The notes: generated by a model from the letters alone, not told the origin. Positions 9,172-17,995 are shown, counted from the first letter of the stretch. The stretch: 56,109 nucleotides of DNA from Bacteroidia bacterium (GCA_030433135.1 JAUILF010000002.1:1-56109), one strand, 5' to 3'. Translations and numbers: made by a program.

Positions 9172-9726
9172 ATGGCAAAGACAAGTAGTCGGGACCGGAT
9201 GAAGAATGAAATCAATGCAGGATCTATGGCTGACATTGCCTTCCTCCTGCTGATCTTTTTCCTGGTTACCACAACAATTGATGTGGATAAGGGTATCACT
9301 GTTAAACTTCCACCCTGGTCAGACGAGCCACCTGAGATTCAACAGTTAAAGAAAAGAAACGTCTTTTCAGTGCTGGTTAATGCTCAGGATCAACTCCTGG
9401 TTAGAGGTGAATTAGCTGAGATAGATGAACTCCGGGAACGAACTAAAGAGTTTATTGCCAACCCTTTGAAAAAAGAGGATCTCTCTACTAATCCAAAGAA
9501 TGCGATTATCTCTCTTAAGAATGACCGTGGTACCAGCTACGAGCAGTATCTGGCTGTATACAACGAACTTAAGGCAGCTTATGATGAGCTTTGGGACGAA
9601 GAATGTAGAAGGTTGTATGGCATACCTTATAGTGATGATCTTCCCATAGCCTACAAAAGGGCTATTAAGGAAAAGATTCCTATGGTATTGTCTGAAGCAG
9701 AACCCACAAACTTTGGTGAAGAATAA
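9172..9726 (+). CDS. exbD: ExbD/TolR family biopolymer transport protein (first copy)
   Basis: Single-pass inner-membrane partner of ExbB. The N-terminal cytoplasmic stretch is followed by the signature helix GSMADIAFLLLIFFLVTTT (about 18-36), with the conserved proton-carrying aspartate at residue 21, then DVDKGITVKLPP leading into the periplasmic domain. At 184 aa it is longer than E. coli ExbD (about 140); the extra residues are in the periplasmic domain, which ends with a charged segment. It is third in the operon, 12 nt before a second, divergent ExbD. Two unlike ExbD subunits with one ExbB suggests a mixed channel. Confidence 0.92.
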   Translation: MAKTSSRDRMKNEINAGSMADIAFLLLIFFLVTTTIDVDKGITVKLPPWSDEPPEIQQLKKRNVFSVLVNAQDQLLVRGELAEIDELRERTKEFIANPLKKEDLSTNPKNAIISLKNDRGTSYEQYLAVYNELKAAYDELWDEECRRLYGIPYSDDLPIAYKRAIKEKIPMVLSEAEPTNFGEE

Positions 9727-9738
9727 ATAGAAGAACAA

Positions 9739-10206
9739 ATGGCACATTTTGTAAAGAAAAGAGGAAAAGCATCACCAGAGGTTTCAACTGCCTCTCTACC
9801 GGATATTATCTTTATGCTACTGTTCTTCTTTATGGTAGTAACAGTATTGAGAGATGGTGAAAGAAAGGTACAGGTAGTGGTGCCTGAAGCAACACAATTG
9901 CAGAAACTGGAGCAAAAGTCTCTCGTGAATCACATCTGGATTGGTAAACCGGTTGAAAAATACCAGGCTATGTATGGAACCAGCCCAAGGATTCAATTAG
10001 GAGACAAATTTGCTAATGAGAATGAAATTCCGTTATTCCTGGAGCAACACAAAATCAAAGTTCCGGAACCACAACGACCCAGAATCACCAGTTCCCTGAA
10101 AGTGGATGGTGATGTCACCATGGGAATTGTAACGGATGTAAAGACCGTATTGCGAAAATCAGGACAACTGAAAATAAACTATTCAGCTAGACCAAAGCAA
10201 AATTAG
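9739..10206 (+). CDS. exbD: ExbD/TolR family biopolymer transport protein (second copy)
   Basis: Second ExbD paralogue of the operon, 155 aa. The membrane helix carries the conserved aspartate at about residue 22 (STASLPDIIFMLLFFFMVVTVL), followed by a periplasmic domain beginning RKVQVVVPEATQL. It ends with a C-terminal strand region (VKTVLRKSGQLKINYSARP) that resembles the ExbD dimerisation fold. Sequence identity with the first copy is low outside the helix, so the two are unlikely to be interchangeable. It is the last gene of the operon and is followed within 30 bases by a hairpin terminator. Confidence 0.91.
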   Translation: MAHFVKKRGKASPEVSTASLPDIIFMLLFFFMVVTVLRDGERKVQVVVPEATQLQKLEQKSLVNHIWIGKPVEKYQAMYGTSPRIQLGDKFANENEIPLFLEQHKIKVPEPQRPRITSSLKVDGDVTMGIVTDVKTVLRKSGQLKINYSARPKQN

Positions 10207-10231
10207 GATTTTCAAAGAATTGGTCGTCAAG

Positions 10232-10266
10232 AGCCCGAATTACTCATTGTGATTCGGGCTTTTTCA
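10232..10266 (+). terminator. Rho-independent terminator after exbD
   Basis: Nine-base stem AGCCCGAAT/ATTCGGGCT with an 11-nt loop, directly followed by a T run (10260-10264). It lies 25 nt after the last gene of the ExbB/ExbD operon. Confidence 0.85.
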
Positions 10267-10339
10267 TTTCGTATGCTCCCCATTCCTTTTAAAAACAATG
10301 TGTCTGATTAGAGTCTGCTTTCACATCCCATAACCCTGC

Positions 10340-10389
10340 TGACGATCCTGTCAGCACCTTGCACTGACGATGCTGTCAGCACCTTGCAC
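10340..10389. repeat. Two tandem 25-bp repeats, each with dyad symmetry
   Basis: Copies at 10340-10364 and 10365-10389 differ at one base. Each contains CTGAC...GTCAG arms that could form a short hairpin. They lie between the exbD terminator and the 3' end of the DUF4293 gene. Function unknown; a protein-binding site or a recent duplication are both possible. Confidence 0.8.
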
Positions 10390-10494
10390 GGAAGTGATCT
10401 CAACACCAGGCCCCTATTGGCAGTTCGATTTATGCTCAATCGTATCGAACCTGAGATTACCTATCCTCCTTCCTAAGGAAAGCGAGCGAATCCT

Positions 10495-10953
10495 CTACCG
10501 CAGGCGGTCAGCAGATCGTACCAGCTTTTCGTCCTTTCTGATGTTGCGTATGGCAAGTACCAGGAAAAGAATGGATACTACAGGAATCAGGTATCCAAAT
10601 TCGACCGTAACCCTGGTAGCATCCGGCAAAACCTGGTAAGCCTGGTAGAATAGTATTAGCGACATAACAATCGTAATGATCACCAGGGCCACATTCAACC
10701 GGCCCAATTTCATTTGAAGCTTTCTGTTTCGAAAGAGAAAAACAATGAACACAGGAAGTGCTATACAGAGCAGGACCAGGCTCAGCAAGATGATATGATC
10801 ATTGACACGAAGCACCTCGTCTGCCAGCATGACATCTGATATGGTCACGTTATCCGCAGGGTCCACAGAAAGGAATGATATAGAGTTGACAAACAAAAGC
10901 GCCATACTGACTGCGGCAAGGATTAGGAAAACTGTCTGTATTCTTTGTATCAT
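10495..10953 (-). CDS. DUF4293 family membrane protein
   Basis: A 152-residue protein with four membrane helices (about 5-25, 51-74, 84-107 and 119-140). The N-terminus MIQRIQTVFLILAA is characteristic of the DUF4293 family, which is restricted to Bacteroidota. The segment between helices one and two (about 28-50) would be extracytoplasmic. No catalytic motif is visible. It is divergent from the FAD oxidoreductase gene, with 48 nt between starts that must hold both promoters. No function is known for the family. Confidence 0.85.
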   Translation of the reverse strand: MIQRIQTVFLILAAVSMALLFVNSISFLSVDPADNVTISDVMLADEVLRVNDHIILLSLVLLCIALPVFIVFLFRNRKLQMKLGRLNVALVIITIVMSLILFYQAYQVLPDATRVTVEFGYLIPVVSILFLVLAIRNIRKDEKLVRSADRLR

Positions 10954-11001
10954 GTCTTTTTATTATCAATTAAGTTGGCCCCGAAATTAAGAAATAATGC
11001 T

Positions 11002-12153
11002 ATGAGCATACCCCTCCAAAGTACAGCCAGTTATTGGGAAGCCAGGCACTTTTACCAACCGCGCGATGTCATTATCGTTGGTGCTGGACTCATTGGCCTG
11101 GCCACAGCTCTGTCTATCCGGGAGTTAAAGCCACATTGGTCGATTCTGATCATAGACAGACATCCGGTGGGTCTGGGTGCCAGCACCAGGAATGCGGGGT
11201 TTGCCTGTTTTGGGAGTCCATCCGAACTACGGTCTGATATTGGTAACCGGGATCTGCAGGACGTAATTAACCTGGTTCGATTTCGCTGGGAAGGCCTGAG
11301 TAAGTTGCGTCAATTAGTTGGAGATAACAACCTGAGATACCAACCTGCCGGGGGATATGAGGTTTTCCTTGATGATGATGAAGTTGCATTTGACCGCTGT
11401 GTCAAAATACTTCCTACACTCAACCGAGAGTTGGCATTTGCGGGTTCAGATGCGTTTAGTATTGCCAATTCTTCCGCAATTTCAGAAACGGGCATGACCA
11501 AGGTACGTCACATGATTCACTGCCATCATGAAGGCATGATTGACCCGGGGGCGATGGTTGCTCATTTACGACAATTGTGCTACAAAAGCAAAATCGACCT
11601 GCTGACGGGCCATGATGTAAGTAAGGTTGGAAGTGATTCTACCGGGGCTTTTCTTCAAACCACTGATGGGCTAGAGCTGAAGGCATCCTGCCTGGTAATG
11701 GCAACCAATGGATTTACCAAAAAATTGATTCCGGATCTCCCTCTTTCTCCTGCCAGAAACCAGGTTATTCTCACAACTCCGATACCTTCACTGAAGATAA
11801 AGGGTACCTATCATCATAACGAAGGTTACCTCTACTTCAGGAATGTTGATCAACGGATATTGCTGGGAGGAGCGCGCAACATAAACCTGAGTGAAGAGAG
11901 CACAGCCGAATTTGGGACAACTTCTCCCATTATCCATTATCTGAGGAATTTCCTTGGCGATATTGTGCTACCCGACCAACCATGGGAGATTGAGTCCATG
12001 TGGAGTGGGATTCTGGGAATCGGCCCCGCCAAAAATCCCCTGATACAATGGTACGAAGACCGCATTCTCATTGCCTGCAGAATGGGCGGAATGGGCATTT
12101 CTATCGGTGCTGCAGTGGGATCAAAAGCTGCCCAGATGGTGGTGGCTACTTAA
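11002..12153 (+). CDS. FAD-dependent oxidoreductase (DAO family)
   Basis: Flavoprotein of the D-amino-acid oxidase/glycine oxidase-like superfamily. The ATG at 11002 gives a 383-residue protein. The FAD-binding Rossmann motif VIIVGAGLIGLATALSIRE starts near residue 24; the longer ORF start at 10945 would put an unneeded 19-residue extension in front. The second half contains the substrate-side segment and a C-terminal FAD-binding region (WSGILGIGPAKNP; ACRMGGMGISIGAAVG). Members oxidise amines or amino acids such as glycine, sarcosine or gamma-glutamylputrescine; the substrate cannot be assigned here. The gene appears monocistronic. Confidence 0.88.
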   Translation: MSIPLQSTASYWEARHFYQPRDVIIVGAGLIGLATALSIRELKPHWSILIIDRHPVGLGASTRNAGFACFGSPSELRSDIGNRDLQDVINLVRFRWEGLSKLRQLVGDNNLRYQPAGGYEVFLDDDEVAFDRCVKILPTLNRELAFAGSDAFSIANSSAISETGMTKVRHMIHCHHEGMIDPGAMVAHLRQLCYKSKIDLLTGHDVSKVGSDSTGAFLQTTDGLELKASCLVMATNGFTKKLIPDLPLSPARNQVILTTPIPSLKIKGTYHHNEGYLYFRNVDQRILLGGARNINLSEESTAEFGTTSPIIHYLRNFLGDIVLPDQPWEIESMWSGILGIGPAKNPLIQWYEDRILIACRMGGMGISIGAAVGSKAAQMVVAT

Positions 12154-12168
12154 TTTAGTGTTAACTCC

Positions 12169-12197
12169 TTGTTTGTTACAAGTCTTTGCCATCTTTG
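12169..12197 (+). promoter_or_regulatory. Possible Bacteroidota-type promoter for the OstA-like gene
   Basis: TTG at 12169-12171, 18-nt spacer, then CATCTTTG at 12190-12197. This is one base off the TAnnTTTG minus-7 consensus. The start codon is 28 nt further on. Confidence 0.4.
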
Positions 12198-12224
12198 TTG
12201 CGTTAGGAACTTGACGACTTGTGT

Positions 12225-14048
12225 ATGATAGCTAGACTAAGCATTTGCTTTCTCATACTCTTTTTTGCCCTGGAGATCACTGCCCAGATTACTCCAAAAG
12301 TTATTCCCCAGGAAGAGGCTGACACCACCCAGTCAAGTTTGGTGATTGTGGATCAGGCTGACAAAATTCGCAGGATACTTTCCGGAGAAGACAGTGAGAC
12401 CATGATTCTGACCGGAAACGTGGAAATGCACCAGGACAGCCTGTTCATGAGTTGTGATTCAGCCCGGAAGGAAGGAAATAATCTGGTCGCTACTGGCAAT
12501 GTGATTCTACAACAATGGGATTCTTTAAATGTCTTCTCGGAAAGACTGTCCTACTTTGGCAATACAAAAGACGCATACCTGCGTGACTCGGTAGTACTCC
12601 AAAATAAGTCACAGAAACTATTTACAGATAGCCTCGCCTATAACACGCAGACCAAGATCGCCATCTACGAGCAAGGGGCCATTCTGACCAATGACACCAC
12701 TACCTTATACAGCAAAAAAGGAACATATTACGTGGCGCTGGACGAGATCTATTTTAAAGATAGCATCTACATACAGTCTGAAGAATTTGAACTGTATGCG
12801 GACACTCTGAAGTTTAATACGGAAGAACAAAAGGCTTACTTTCTGGGGCCTACCCTCATCCATCTCGAAAATGGAAGCCAGGTGTATTGTGAAAGTGGAT
12901 ATTACGATATGGCCAATAGCGATGCCCTTTTCACCCAAAATGCTCAATATGTCGATTCAAATCAGGTAGCCAAAGGAGACTCGATCTTCTATGATGGAAC
13001 CCTGCAAAAAGTTACCCTGGACGGCAATGCTACGCTTACAGAACCGGGAAAAACCGCCAATGCAAATCAAATCATCTATGATGAAGTGACGAAGGTCCTG
13101 ACCCTGTCAGGCGATGCTCATTTTGAGGACTCAACCCGGATGATCGATTCCGAGACCCTTGTATACGATGTAAATGAGGATAAAGTTTCCTCAACATCCA
13201 GATCTGTCATGAACAACGCACCTCAGTTTCTGGAAGCAGATACCATTGATTTTGATAACGAACAGGGGCTCGGTTTGGCACTGGGGAACGTTGTTTTCCG
13301 GGACACCTCCTCAGATTACACTGTATTATGTGATGAAGCCCTATACATTGATTCATCCAAGTACCTCAAAGCATACCGGGGCAGACCACTTTTGATCAGT
13401 CAACTCGAAGCGGATTCATTCTTTCTCTCCTCAGACACCCTGATCTTTTTCGAACTGGCTGAATCACTGGATACCAACAGGCAATTCTTGGCCTTTAACG
13501 ATGTCCGTATTTACAAAAGTGATCTACAGGCATTATGTGATTCGCTAACCTTCTCCTCTACCGATTCACTTTTTCATTTATATAAAGATCCCATCATTTG
13601 GTCTGACACGTCACAATTTGTAGCAGATTCTATTCGTATACAACTGGCCAATGAAGCGATTGATAAAATCTATCTGAAGCAAAATGCGTTCATATTGAAC
13701 TCAGCTGACGAAATACTATTTAACCAGATGAAGGGAAAGGAAATAACAGCTTTCTTCAAAGAAGGTGAAGTAGACAGGATGCTGATCAAAGGAAATGCCA
13801 CCTCGATCTATTATGCTCTGGATGATTCCAAAGCGTATATAGGTGTTAATGAAACCGAATGTAGCAGTATGTTACTCAAATTTGGGAACAATGAAATAAC
13901 AGATATATTGTTCTATGATAACCCAAAATCAAAGTTTCATCCGATCCAGAAGGTTAACCCAAATGCACTGTTACTGGAAGGCTTTGATTGGAGAATTGAA
14001 GAGCGTCCTGCTTCCAGAGACGAAATAACTACGTTTGCCATACCATGA
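12225..14048 (+). CDS. OstA-like (LptA/LptD N-terminal type) envelope protein
   Basis: Exported protein of the OstA/LptA fold, related to proteins that bridge lipopolysaccharide across the periplasm. It has 607 aa. The signal peptide ends near residue 20 (LEITAQ). The body is a run of beta-strand repeats typical of OstA (MILTGNVEMHQDSLFMSCDSARKE, then ATGNVILQQWDSLNVFSERL), continuing through most of the length. It lacks the C-terminal barrel of LptD, as expected for the Bacteroidota OstA-like group. The ATG at 12225 is preferred to the TTG at 12219. Its stop overlaps the next start (ATGA), which suggests coupled expression with the BatE-like gene. A role in LPS transport is inferred from the fold. 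Confidence 0.85.
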   Translation: MIARLSICFLILFFALEITAQITPKVIPQEEADTTQSSLVIVDQADKIRRILSGEDSETMILTGNVEMHQDSLFMSCDSARKEGNNLVATGNVILQQWDSLNVFSERLSYFGNTKDAYLRDSVVLQNKSQKLFTDSLAYNTQTKIAIYEQGAILTNDTTTLYSKKGTYYVALDEIYFKDSIYIQSEEFELYADTLKFNTEEQKAYFLGPTLIHLENGSQVYCESGYYDMANSDALFTQNAQYVDSNQVAKGDSIFYDGTLQKVTLDGNATLTEPGKTANANQIIYDEVTKVLTLSGDAHFEDSTRMIDSETLVYDVNEDKVSSTSRSVMNNAPQFLEADTIDFDNEQGLGLALGNVVFRDTSSDYTVLCDEALYIDSSKYLKAYRGRPLLISQLEADSFFLSSDTLIFFELAESLDTNRQFLAFNDVRIYKSDLQALCDSLTFSSTDSLFHLYKDPIIWSDTSQFVADSIRIQLANEAIDKIYLKQNAFILNSADEILFNQMKGKEITAFFKEGEVDRMLIKGNATSIYYALDDSKAYIGVNETECSSMLLKFGNNEITDILFYDNPKSKFHPIQKVNPNALLLEGFDWRIEERPASRDEITTFAIP

Positions 14049-14815
14049 ATAAGATACTTATCCTGCTGTTTGCACTTTTTACAACTGCCGGGTGGAGTGC
14101 ATCCACTCCGACGGACACCTTCCGTCTGGCCAACGATGCTATGCAGAATGGAGAGGATCAGGATGCCATTCATCTCTATACGACCATCGCGGATCAGGGT
14201 TATGGTTCGTATCAGCTTTTCTATAACCTGGGAACAGCCTATGCCAAACAGGATGACTGGTATCATGCCCGGCTTTACCTCGAAAGAGCCAGCCTGCTCG
14301 ATCCAACAAATGAAGATGTGACCAATAATCTGGAGTTCGTGAAGACCCAGTTGGAGGATTTTTATCATTATCCCAGGTATCCACTTTTTGGAGTCATTGC
14401 GTTTGTCCACGCCCATTTGGGGTACCACTTTCTCAACATCATGTTACTCGGCCTGATCCTGGTATTTTCAGGATCAATCTACTTGTTCTCAAAAGATCGG
14501 ACGAGGAGAAACCTTATTATCATGGGAGCAGCCGGAGCTGCGCTTTTGGTGATTGCTACCCTAGTCTTTTTCGAGCAGACTTATCTGAATTTCCACAGTG
14601 TGATGGGCATAGTAGATAGTGAAGGTCATGCACTCTACCAGCATCCCGATGAACAGGCTGCTGTAGAAAATCAATTGCCCGGTGGATTTAAAGTGCGAAT
14701 CCGAGAGACGGTAGGCCCCTGGGTCAAGGTGGATCTGGCCGATGGCACTGAGGGATGGCTAAAATCAGATCAGATCACGATGTTGAACCAGTCTTTCAAG
14801 ATGCTTAAAAGCTGA
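14045..14815 (+). CDS. TPR and SH3 domain membrane protein (BatE-like)
   Basis: A 256-residue envelope protein. The signal peptide (about 1-19) is followed by TPR-like helices (about 25-105, including QLFYNLGTAYAKQDDWYHARLYLERA), two membrane helices (about 119-144 and 156-179), and a bacterial SH3 domain at the C-terminus (about 190-250, VKVDLADGTEGWLKSDQI). This order matches BatE-type proteins, which usually sit in bat (aerotolerance) operons; here it is linked to the OstA-like gene instead. It starts in ATGA overlap with that gene. Probably anchored in the inner membrane with protein-binding domains in the periplasm. Confidence 0.85.
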   Translation: MNKILILLFALFTTAGWSASTPTDTFRLANDAMQNGEDQDAIHLYTTIADQGYGSYQLFYNLGTAYAKQDDWYHARLYLERASLLDPTNEDVTNNLEFVKTQLEDFYHYPRYPLFGVIAFVHAHLGYHFLNIMLLGLILVFSGSIYLFSKDRTRRNLIIMGAAGAALLVIATLVFFEQTYLNFHSVMGIVDSEGHALYQHPDEQAAVENQLPGGFKVRIRETVGPWVKVDLADGTEGWLKSDQITMLNQSFKMLKS

Positions 14816-14843
14816 GAACACGGTTCAGACAATCCATATGCGC

Positions 14844-14882
14844 AAAAAAAAAGAGCTTACAATCATAAGATCACAAGCTCTT
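14844..14882 (-). terminator. Rho-independent terminator after rpmA
   Basis: Stem AAGAGCTT/AAGCTCTT (14851-14858 with 14875-14882) with a 16-nt loop and a T run on the minus strand read from 14852 to 14844. It sits 25 nt beyond the rpmA stop, so it ends the rplU-rpmA transcript. Confidence 0.75.
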
Positions 14883-14906
14883 GTATTTTGTGGTAAGCGG
14901 TGGCTT

Positions 14907-15557
14907 TTACTTTTCCACTCCGCCGTCCAGTCTTTCCTGGTATTCCTGAAGTTCTTCCCATTTACCTTCTACGGCCAGTGTTGCTTGTTTGGGCCAGGTT
15001 GTGGGGTTAAACATTTTGTACCGGTTACCGGCTGACTCCAGTATCTCGTTCAGCTTTTCTGGATCAGATTCGGATAACACTTTAAGATCGGTTATACCTG
15101 CTTCTTTCAGAATAGACTCCAATTTAGGACCTACACCTTCAATGATCTTCAGATCATCTTCCTTTACTTTCTTAGCAGGCTTCTTGGGAGCAGGCTCTTC
15201 AGTGCTGGCTTCAGCAGGTGCTGCCTCTTCTTTTGCCGGCTCTTCTTTCACCACGGGAGCGGCCTTAGCAACAGATGGCCTGGCCACAGTCTCCTGAACT
15301 TCTTCAAAAGGAAGTACAGAGATGAAGGTACGATCCTTTCTACCCTTACGATAGGATACAGTGCCATCCACAAGTGCGTACAGGGTGTGATCTTTACCCA
15401 TGCCTACATACTCACCGGCATGGAACCGGGTACCGCGTTGACGAACCAGGATATTTCCGGCTCTGGCCAACTCGCCACCAAAAACTTTAATACCCAGCCG
15501 TTTACTATGGCTGTCTCTTCCGTTGTCCGAACTACCTACTCCTTTCTTATGTGCCAT
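14907..15557 (-). CDS. rpmA: Ribosomal protein L27 with C-terminal helix-hairpin-helix extension
   Basis: Residues 1-83 are a full L27 ([20 protein letters not shown], then [13 protein letters not shown] and [15 protein letters not shown]), the large-subunit protein near the peptidyl-transferase centre. L27 is normally about 85 aa; this protein has 216. A linker rich in Pro, Ala, Lys and Glu (about 92-132) leads to a domain at about 134-210 with a helix-hairpin-helix signature ([20 protein letters not shown]) and a tail ([20 protein letters not shown]). A similar extension is known to me on L21 of some Bacteroidota; here L21 is short and L27 carries it. It lies 11 nt after rplU. The reading frame is unbroken, so this is a true fusion. 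Confidence 0.95.
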   Translation of the reverse strand: MAHKKGVGSSDNGRDSHSKRLGIKVFGGELARAGNILVRQRGTRFHAGEYVGMGKDHTLYALVDGTVSYRKGRKDRTFISVLPFEEVQETVARPSVAKAAPVVKEEPAKEEAAPAEASTEEPAPKKPAKKVKEDDLKIIEGVGPKLESILKEAGITDLKVLSESDPEKLNEILESAGNRYKMFNPTTWPKQATLAVEGKWEELQEYQERLDGGVEK

Positions 15558-15568
15558 TGCTTAGAGAT

Positions 15569-15880
15569 TTATCCAGCGATTGAATCCACTTTCAACTTGG
15601 TAAAAGCCTGACGATGGCCATTCTTTACCTTGTATCCTTTTCTTCGCTTTTTCTTAAATACGATAACCTTATCACCCTTTTCGTGTCCCAGCACGGTTGC
15701 TCTTACCGAAGCAGATGCAACAAGTGGGGTACCAACGGATGTTGACCCGTCTTTTCCAACCAGATGCACCTTGTCGAAGGAAACCTGATCGCCTTCTTCG
15801 GCATCCAATTGATGTACGAAGATCTCCTGACCTTCGATTACTTTAAATTGCTGACCGGCTATTTCTACGATTGCAAACAT
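15569..15880 (-). CDS. rplU: Ribosomal protein L21
   Basis: Large-subunit ribosomal protein of standard length (103 aa). The N-terminus MFAIVEIAGQQFKVIEGQEI and the C-terminal KKKRRKGYKVKNGHRQAFT segment are family signatures; the latter contacts 23S rRNA. First gene of the rplU-rpmA operon, as in most bacteria. It has no C-terminal extension. A good promoter match lies just upstream. Confidence 0.97.
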   Translation of the reverse strand: MFAIVEIAGQQFKVIEGQEIFVHQLDAEEGDQVSFDKVHLVGKDGSTSVGTPLVASASVRATVLGHEKGDKVIVFKKKRRKGYKVKNGHRQAFTKLKVDSIAG

Positions 15881-15900
15881 GCTTGAAAAATTTTGGACTG

Positions 15901-15930
15901 CAAAGATAGGCTATTCGTCCTAATATACAA
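15901..15930 (-). promoter_or_regulatory. Bacteroidota-type promoter of rplU-rpmA
   Basis: Read on the minus strand: TTG (15930-15928), exactly 19 nt, then TATCTTTG (15908-15901), a full match to the TTG-N19-TAnnTTTG primary sigma consensus of this phylum. Transcription should start a few bases before the rplU ATG, giving a very short leader. Confidence 0.75.
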
Positions 15931-16087
15931 GGATTTAACTAACAAAAAGCAACAATGAATCAGGGGCCGAATACCTTCCCTGATGCTGACTGTATGAGAG
16001 CTGTCGGAAGCAACTTCCTGTTAAAAAGAGTGTCAGCGTATTTGCAGCATATTTGGCTCGCCGTAAGCGCACGGTCATGCACGTGAG

Positions 16088-17566
16088 CTATTTTTCAATA
16101 TCCTGGGCAAACTGGTAGCCATTCACTGGCAGAAGTTCATCCAATTTATTGACATGGTGGTCATCAATTCGGTAGAATACGTCTGTAAGCCATTTGGCAG
16201 GGTCAATATCATTTAATCTACAGGTGGCAAACAATGAATAGTATAAGGCCGCATACTCAGCTCCCTGATGAGATCCAGCAAATAAATAATTTTTTCTTCC
16301 CAGTGCTAATGGACGTATTTGATTTTCGATCAAATTGTTGTCTGGTCTAAGCTTTCCATGTGTGGTGTATGCAACCAACCCACGCCATCTAATCAACATA
16401 TACCTTATGGCTTTATACATGGATGTATTGGGAGGGTGTATATCCTTATTCTTCTCTAGCCACTTTTTAAGATCGTCCAGGATAGGCACCGATTCTTCTT
16501 GTCTCAGTGTATACCGTTGTTCTTCGGTCATTTCTTTCTGAGTGGCTTTTCTCTCTATGAGATACAGTTTTTTAATCTCGGTGAGTACATGAGAAGCGTT
16601 TTCCTCATCATAAGACAGTGCTTGTTCAAATTTACGTCGACTATGTACCAGGCAATGCATCAGTATAACCTCATCCTCTGTCCCTTTCTCCTCGTAAGAA
16701 ACGTTGCCGTCCACTTGTAAATGACCTTTGAAGCCTTCCAATGAACTGAGTATATTTTTCTTCTCTTTGGTTTTTATGTAGTCAAACACAACCAGTTTCT
16801 CTTCTGGTGCCAGTTTGACCAGCATACAGCCTTTGACGGCACTTCCTGGTTTGTCTTTGTTCAATACTGGGATGCTGGATTCATCAGCCTGAATATAGTC
16901 ACTGGCCATCAATTTCTTGTTCATGATTTCGAACAACTTATCCAGTTTTTTCAACCCCAGAGCAATCATTCCATTTAAGGTAGACCGGGGGAGCTCTATG
17001 TGTTCACGTTTAAATATTTTCGATTGGCGATACAGAGGTAGGTGATCTACATATTTCTGCACAGTTACATGAGAGACCAAACTTGGAGCAGCCTGATATT
17101 TGGGAAATGGATCATTCAGCGGAGCTATATGGATGCCCCCTTTGTCGTCCAGGTATTTAGGTCGTACGGTGGATCTGACGTAAATTTCTGCTGGACTATA
17201 CTCTAACTTTTCACTCACTTCCTGACCCAGCAAGGTCATGGCCTCTGTATCCACATCTGGTTCCAGAACGATTTGTTCACGCCTTAAATGATCGGGTAAC
17301 TTTTTGCGTTTCGGTTTCTTGCGCTTCGGCTTCTTTGCAACCACCTGTGTGCGTGGGTCTTCATCTGCTCCTTCTTCCACTTCATCTGCTGAATCTTCAA
17401 ACATACTGGTTTGCTTGGGATCCTCTCCCCCAACAAACCGTTCTGACTTGGATCCGAATACGGCTCTTTTGAGCTGTTCTAATTCAAATTGCAGGTAATC
17501 AATTTTATGCTTTTGATCGACGGCAATAGCTACTAATTCTTCCCTACTTAAGGTCTCAAGTTCCAC
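16088..17566 (-). CDS. tnpC: IS66 family transposase TnpC
   Basis: DDE transposase of the element, 492 aa, full length for IS66. The N-terminus holds a leucine-rich coiled coil (about 18-38) and the zinc-finger/helix region with a Lys/Arg-rich patch (KKPKRKKPKRKKLP). The catalytic core has YIQADESSIPVLN (first Asp), QVDGNVSYEE (second Asp), HSRRKFEQA, and NNLIENQIRPLALGRKNYLFAGS (Glu). It ends with the IS66 C-terminal module (LFATCRLNDIDPAKWLTDVF). No frameshift or internal stop, so the element may still be active. Confidence 0.95.
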   Translation of the reverse strand: MELETLSREELVAIAVDQKHKIDYLQFELEQLKRAVFGSKSERFVGGEDPKQTSMFEDSADEVEEGADEDPRTQVVAKKPKRKKPKRKKLPDHLRREQIVLEPDVDTEAMTLLGQEVSEKLEYSPAEIYVRSTVRPKYLDDKGGIHIAPLNDPFPKYQAAPSLVSHVTVQKYVDHLPLYRQSKIFKREHIELPRSTLNGMIALGLKKLDKLFEIMNKKLMASDYIQADESSIPVLNKDKPGSAVKGCMLVKLAPEEKLVVFDYIKTKEKKNILSSLEGFKGHLQVDGNVSYEEKGTEDEVILMHCLVHSRRKFEQALSYDEENASHVLTEIKKLYLIERKATQKEMTEEQRYTLRQEESVPILDDLKKWLEKNKDIHPPNTSMYKAIRYMLIRWRGLVAYTTHGKLRPDNNLIENQIRPLALGRKNYLFAGSHQGAEYAALYYSLFATCRLNDIDPAKWLTDVFYRIDDHHVNKLDELLPVNGYQFAQDIEK

Positions 17567-17640
17567 ATACTAAAAGTACGAAAAACACATGATAAACCCT
17601 TATAATACATCGAGTTATCTCCCCTTTTTTAGCACATTTT

Positions 17641-17994
17641 TTATGCCCTCCTCACGTAGCGCTTGCGCATCTTGATTCCTTGCATTTGTACCCCCTCCAA
17701 CATCATCATCAAGGTAGCCAGGGAAAGCTCCTGGTGTGCTAAATCATCTCTTTGGGAGGGTAATTCAAAACTCCCGCTTGAGAGCTTCTTGTAGTAGATG
17801 ACAAAGCCCGTCCGATCCCAGATCAATACCTTGATCATCGTACGTCGCTTATTCACAAAGATGAATGCATCTCCTTTCATCAGGTTCTTATCCATCTCAT
17901 TATTTACCAAGCCACATAGACCGTCAAAACTCTTGCGCATATCGGTAGCTTCTTTGTACAGATAGTATCTTCTGCTTGATGGTATACTTATCAT
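17641..17994 (-). CDS. tnpB: IS66 accessory protein TnpB (IS66 Orf2)
   Basis: Accessory protein needed for IS66 transposition; 117 aa as usual. Family signatures are YYLYKEATDMRKSFDGLCGLV near the N-terminus, then DAFIFVNKRRTMIKVLIWDRTGFVIYYKKL. It sits between tnpA (1-nt gap) and tnpC (74-nt gap). Its molecular role is not settled for the family. Confidence 0.95.
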   Translation of the reverse strand: MISIPSSRRYYLYKEATDMRKSFDGLCGLVNNEMDKNLMKGDAFIFVNKRRTMIKVLIWDRTGFVIYYKKLSSGSFELPSQRDDLAHQELSLATLMMMLEGVQMQGIKMRKRYVRRA

Positions 17995-17995
17995 C

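Noticed and set aside
13937..14428. 163-residue minus-strand ORF
   Set aside because: Antisense to the junction of the OstA-like and BatE-like genes, both of which have convincing domains.
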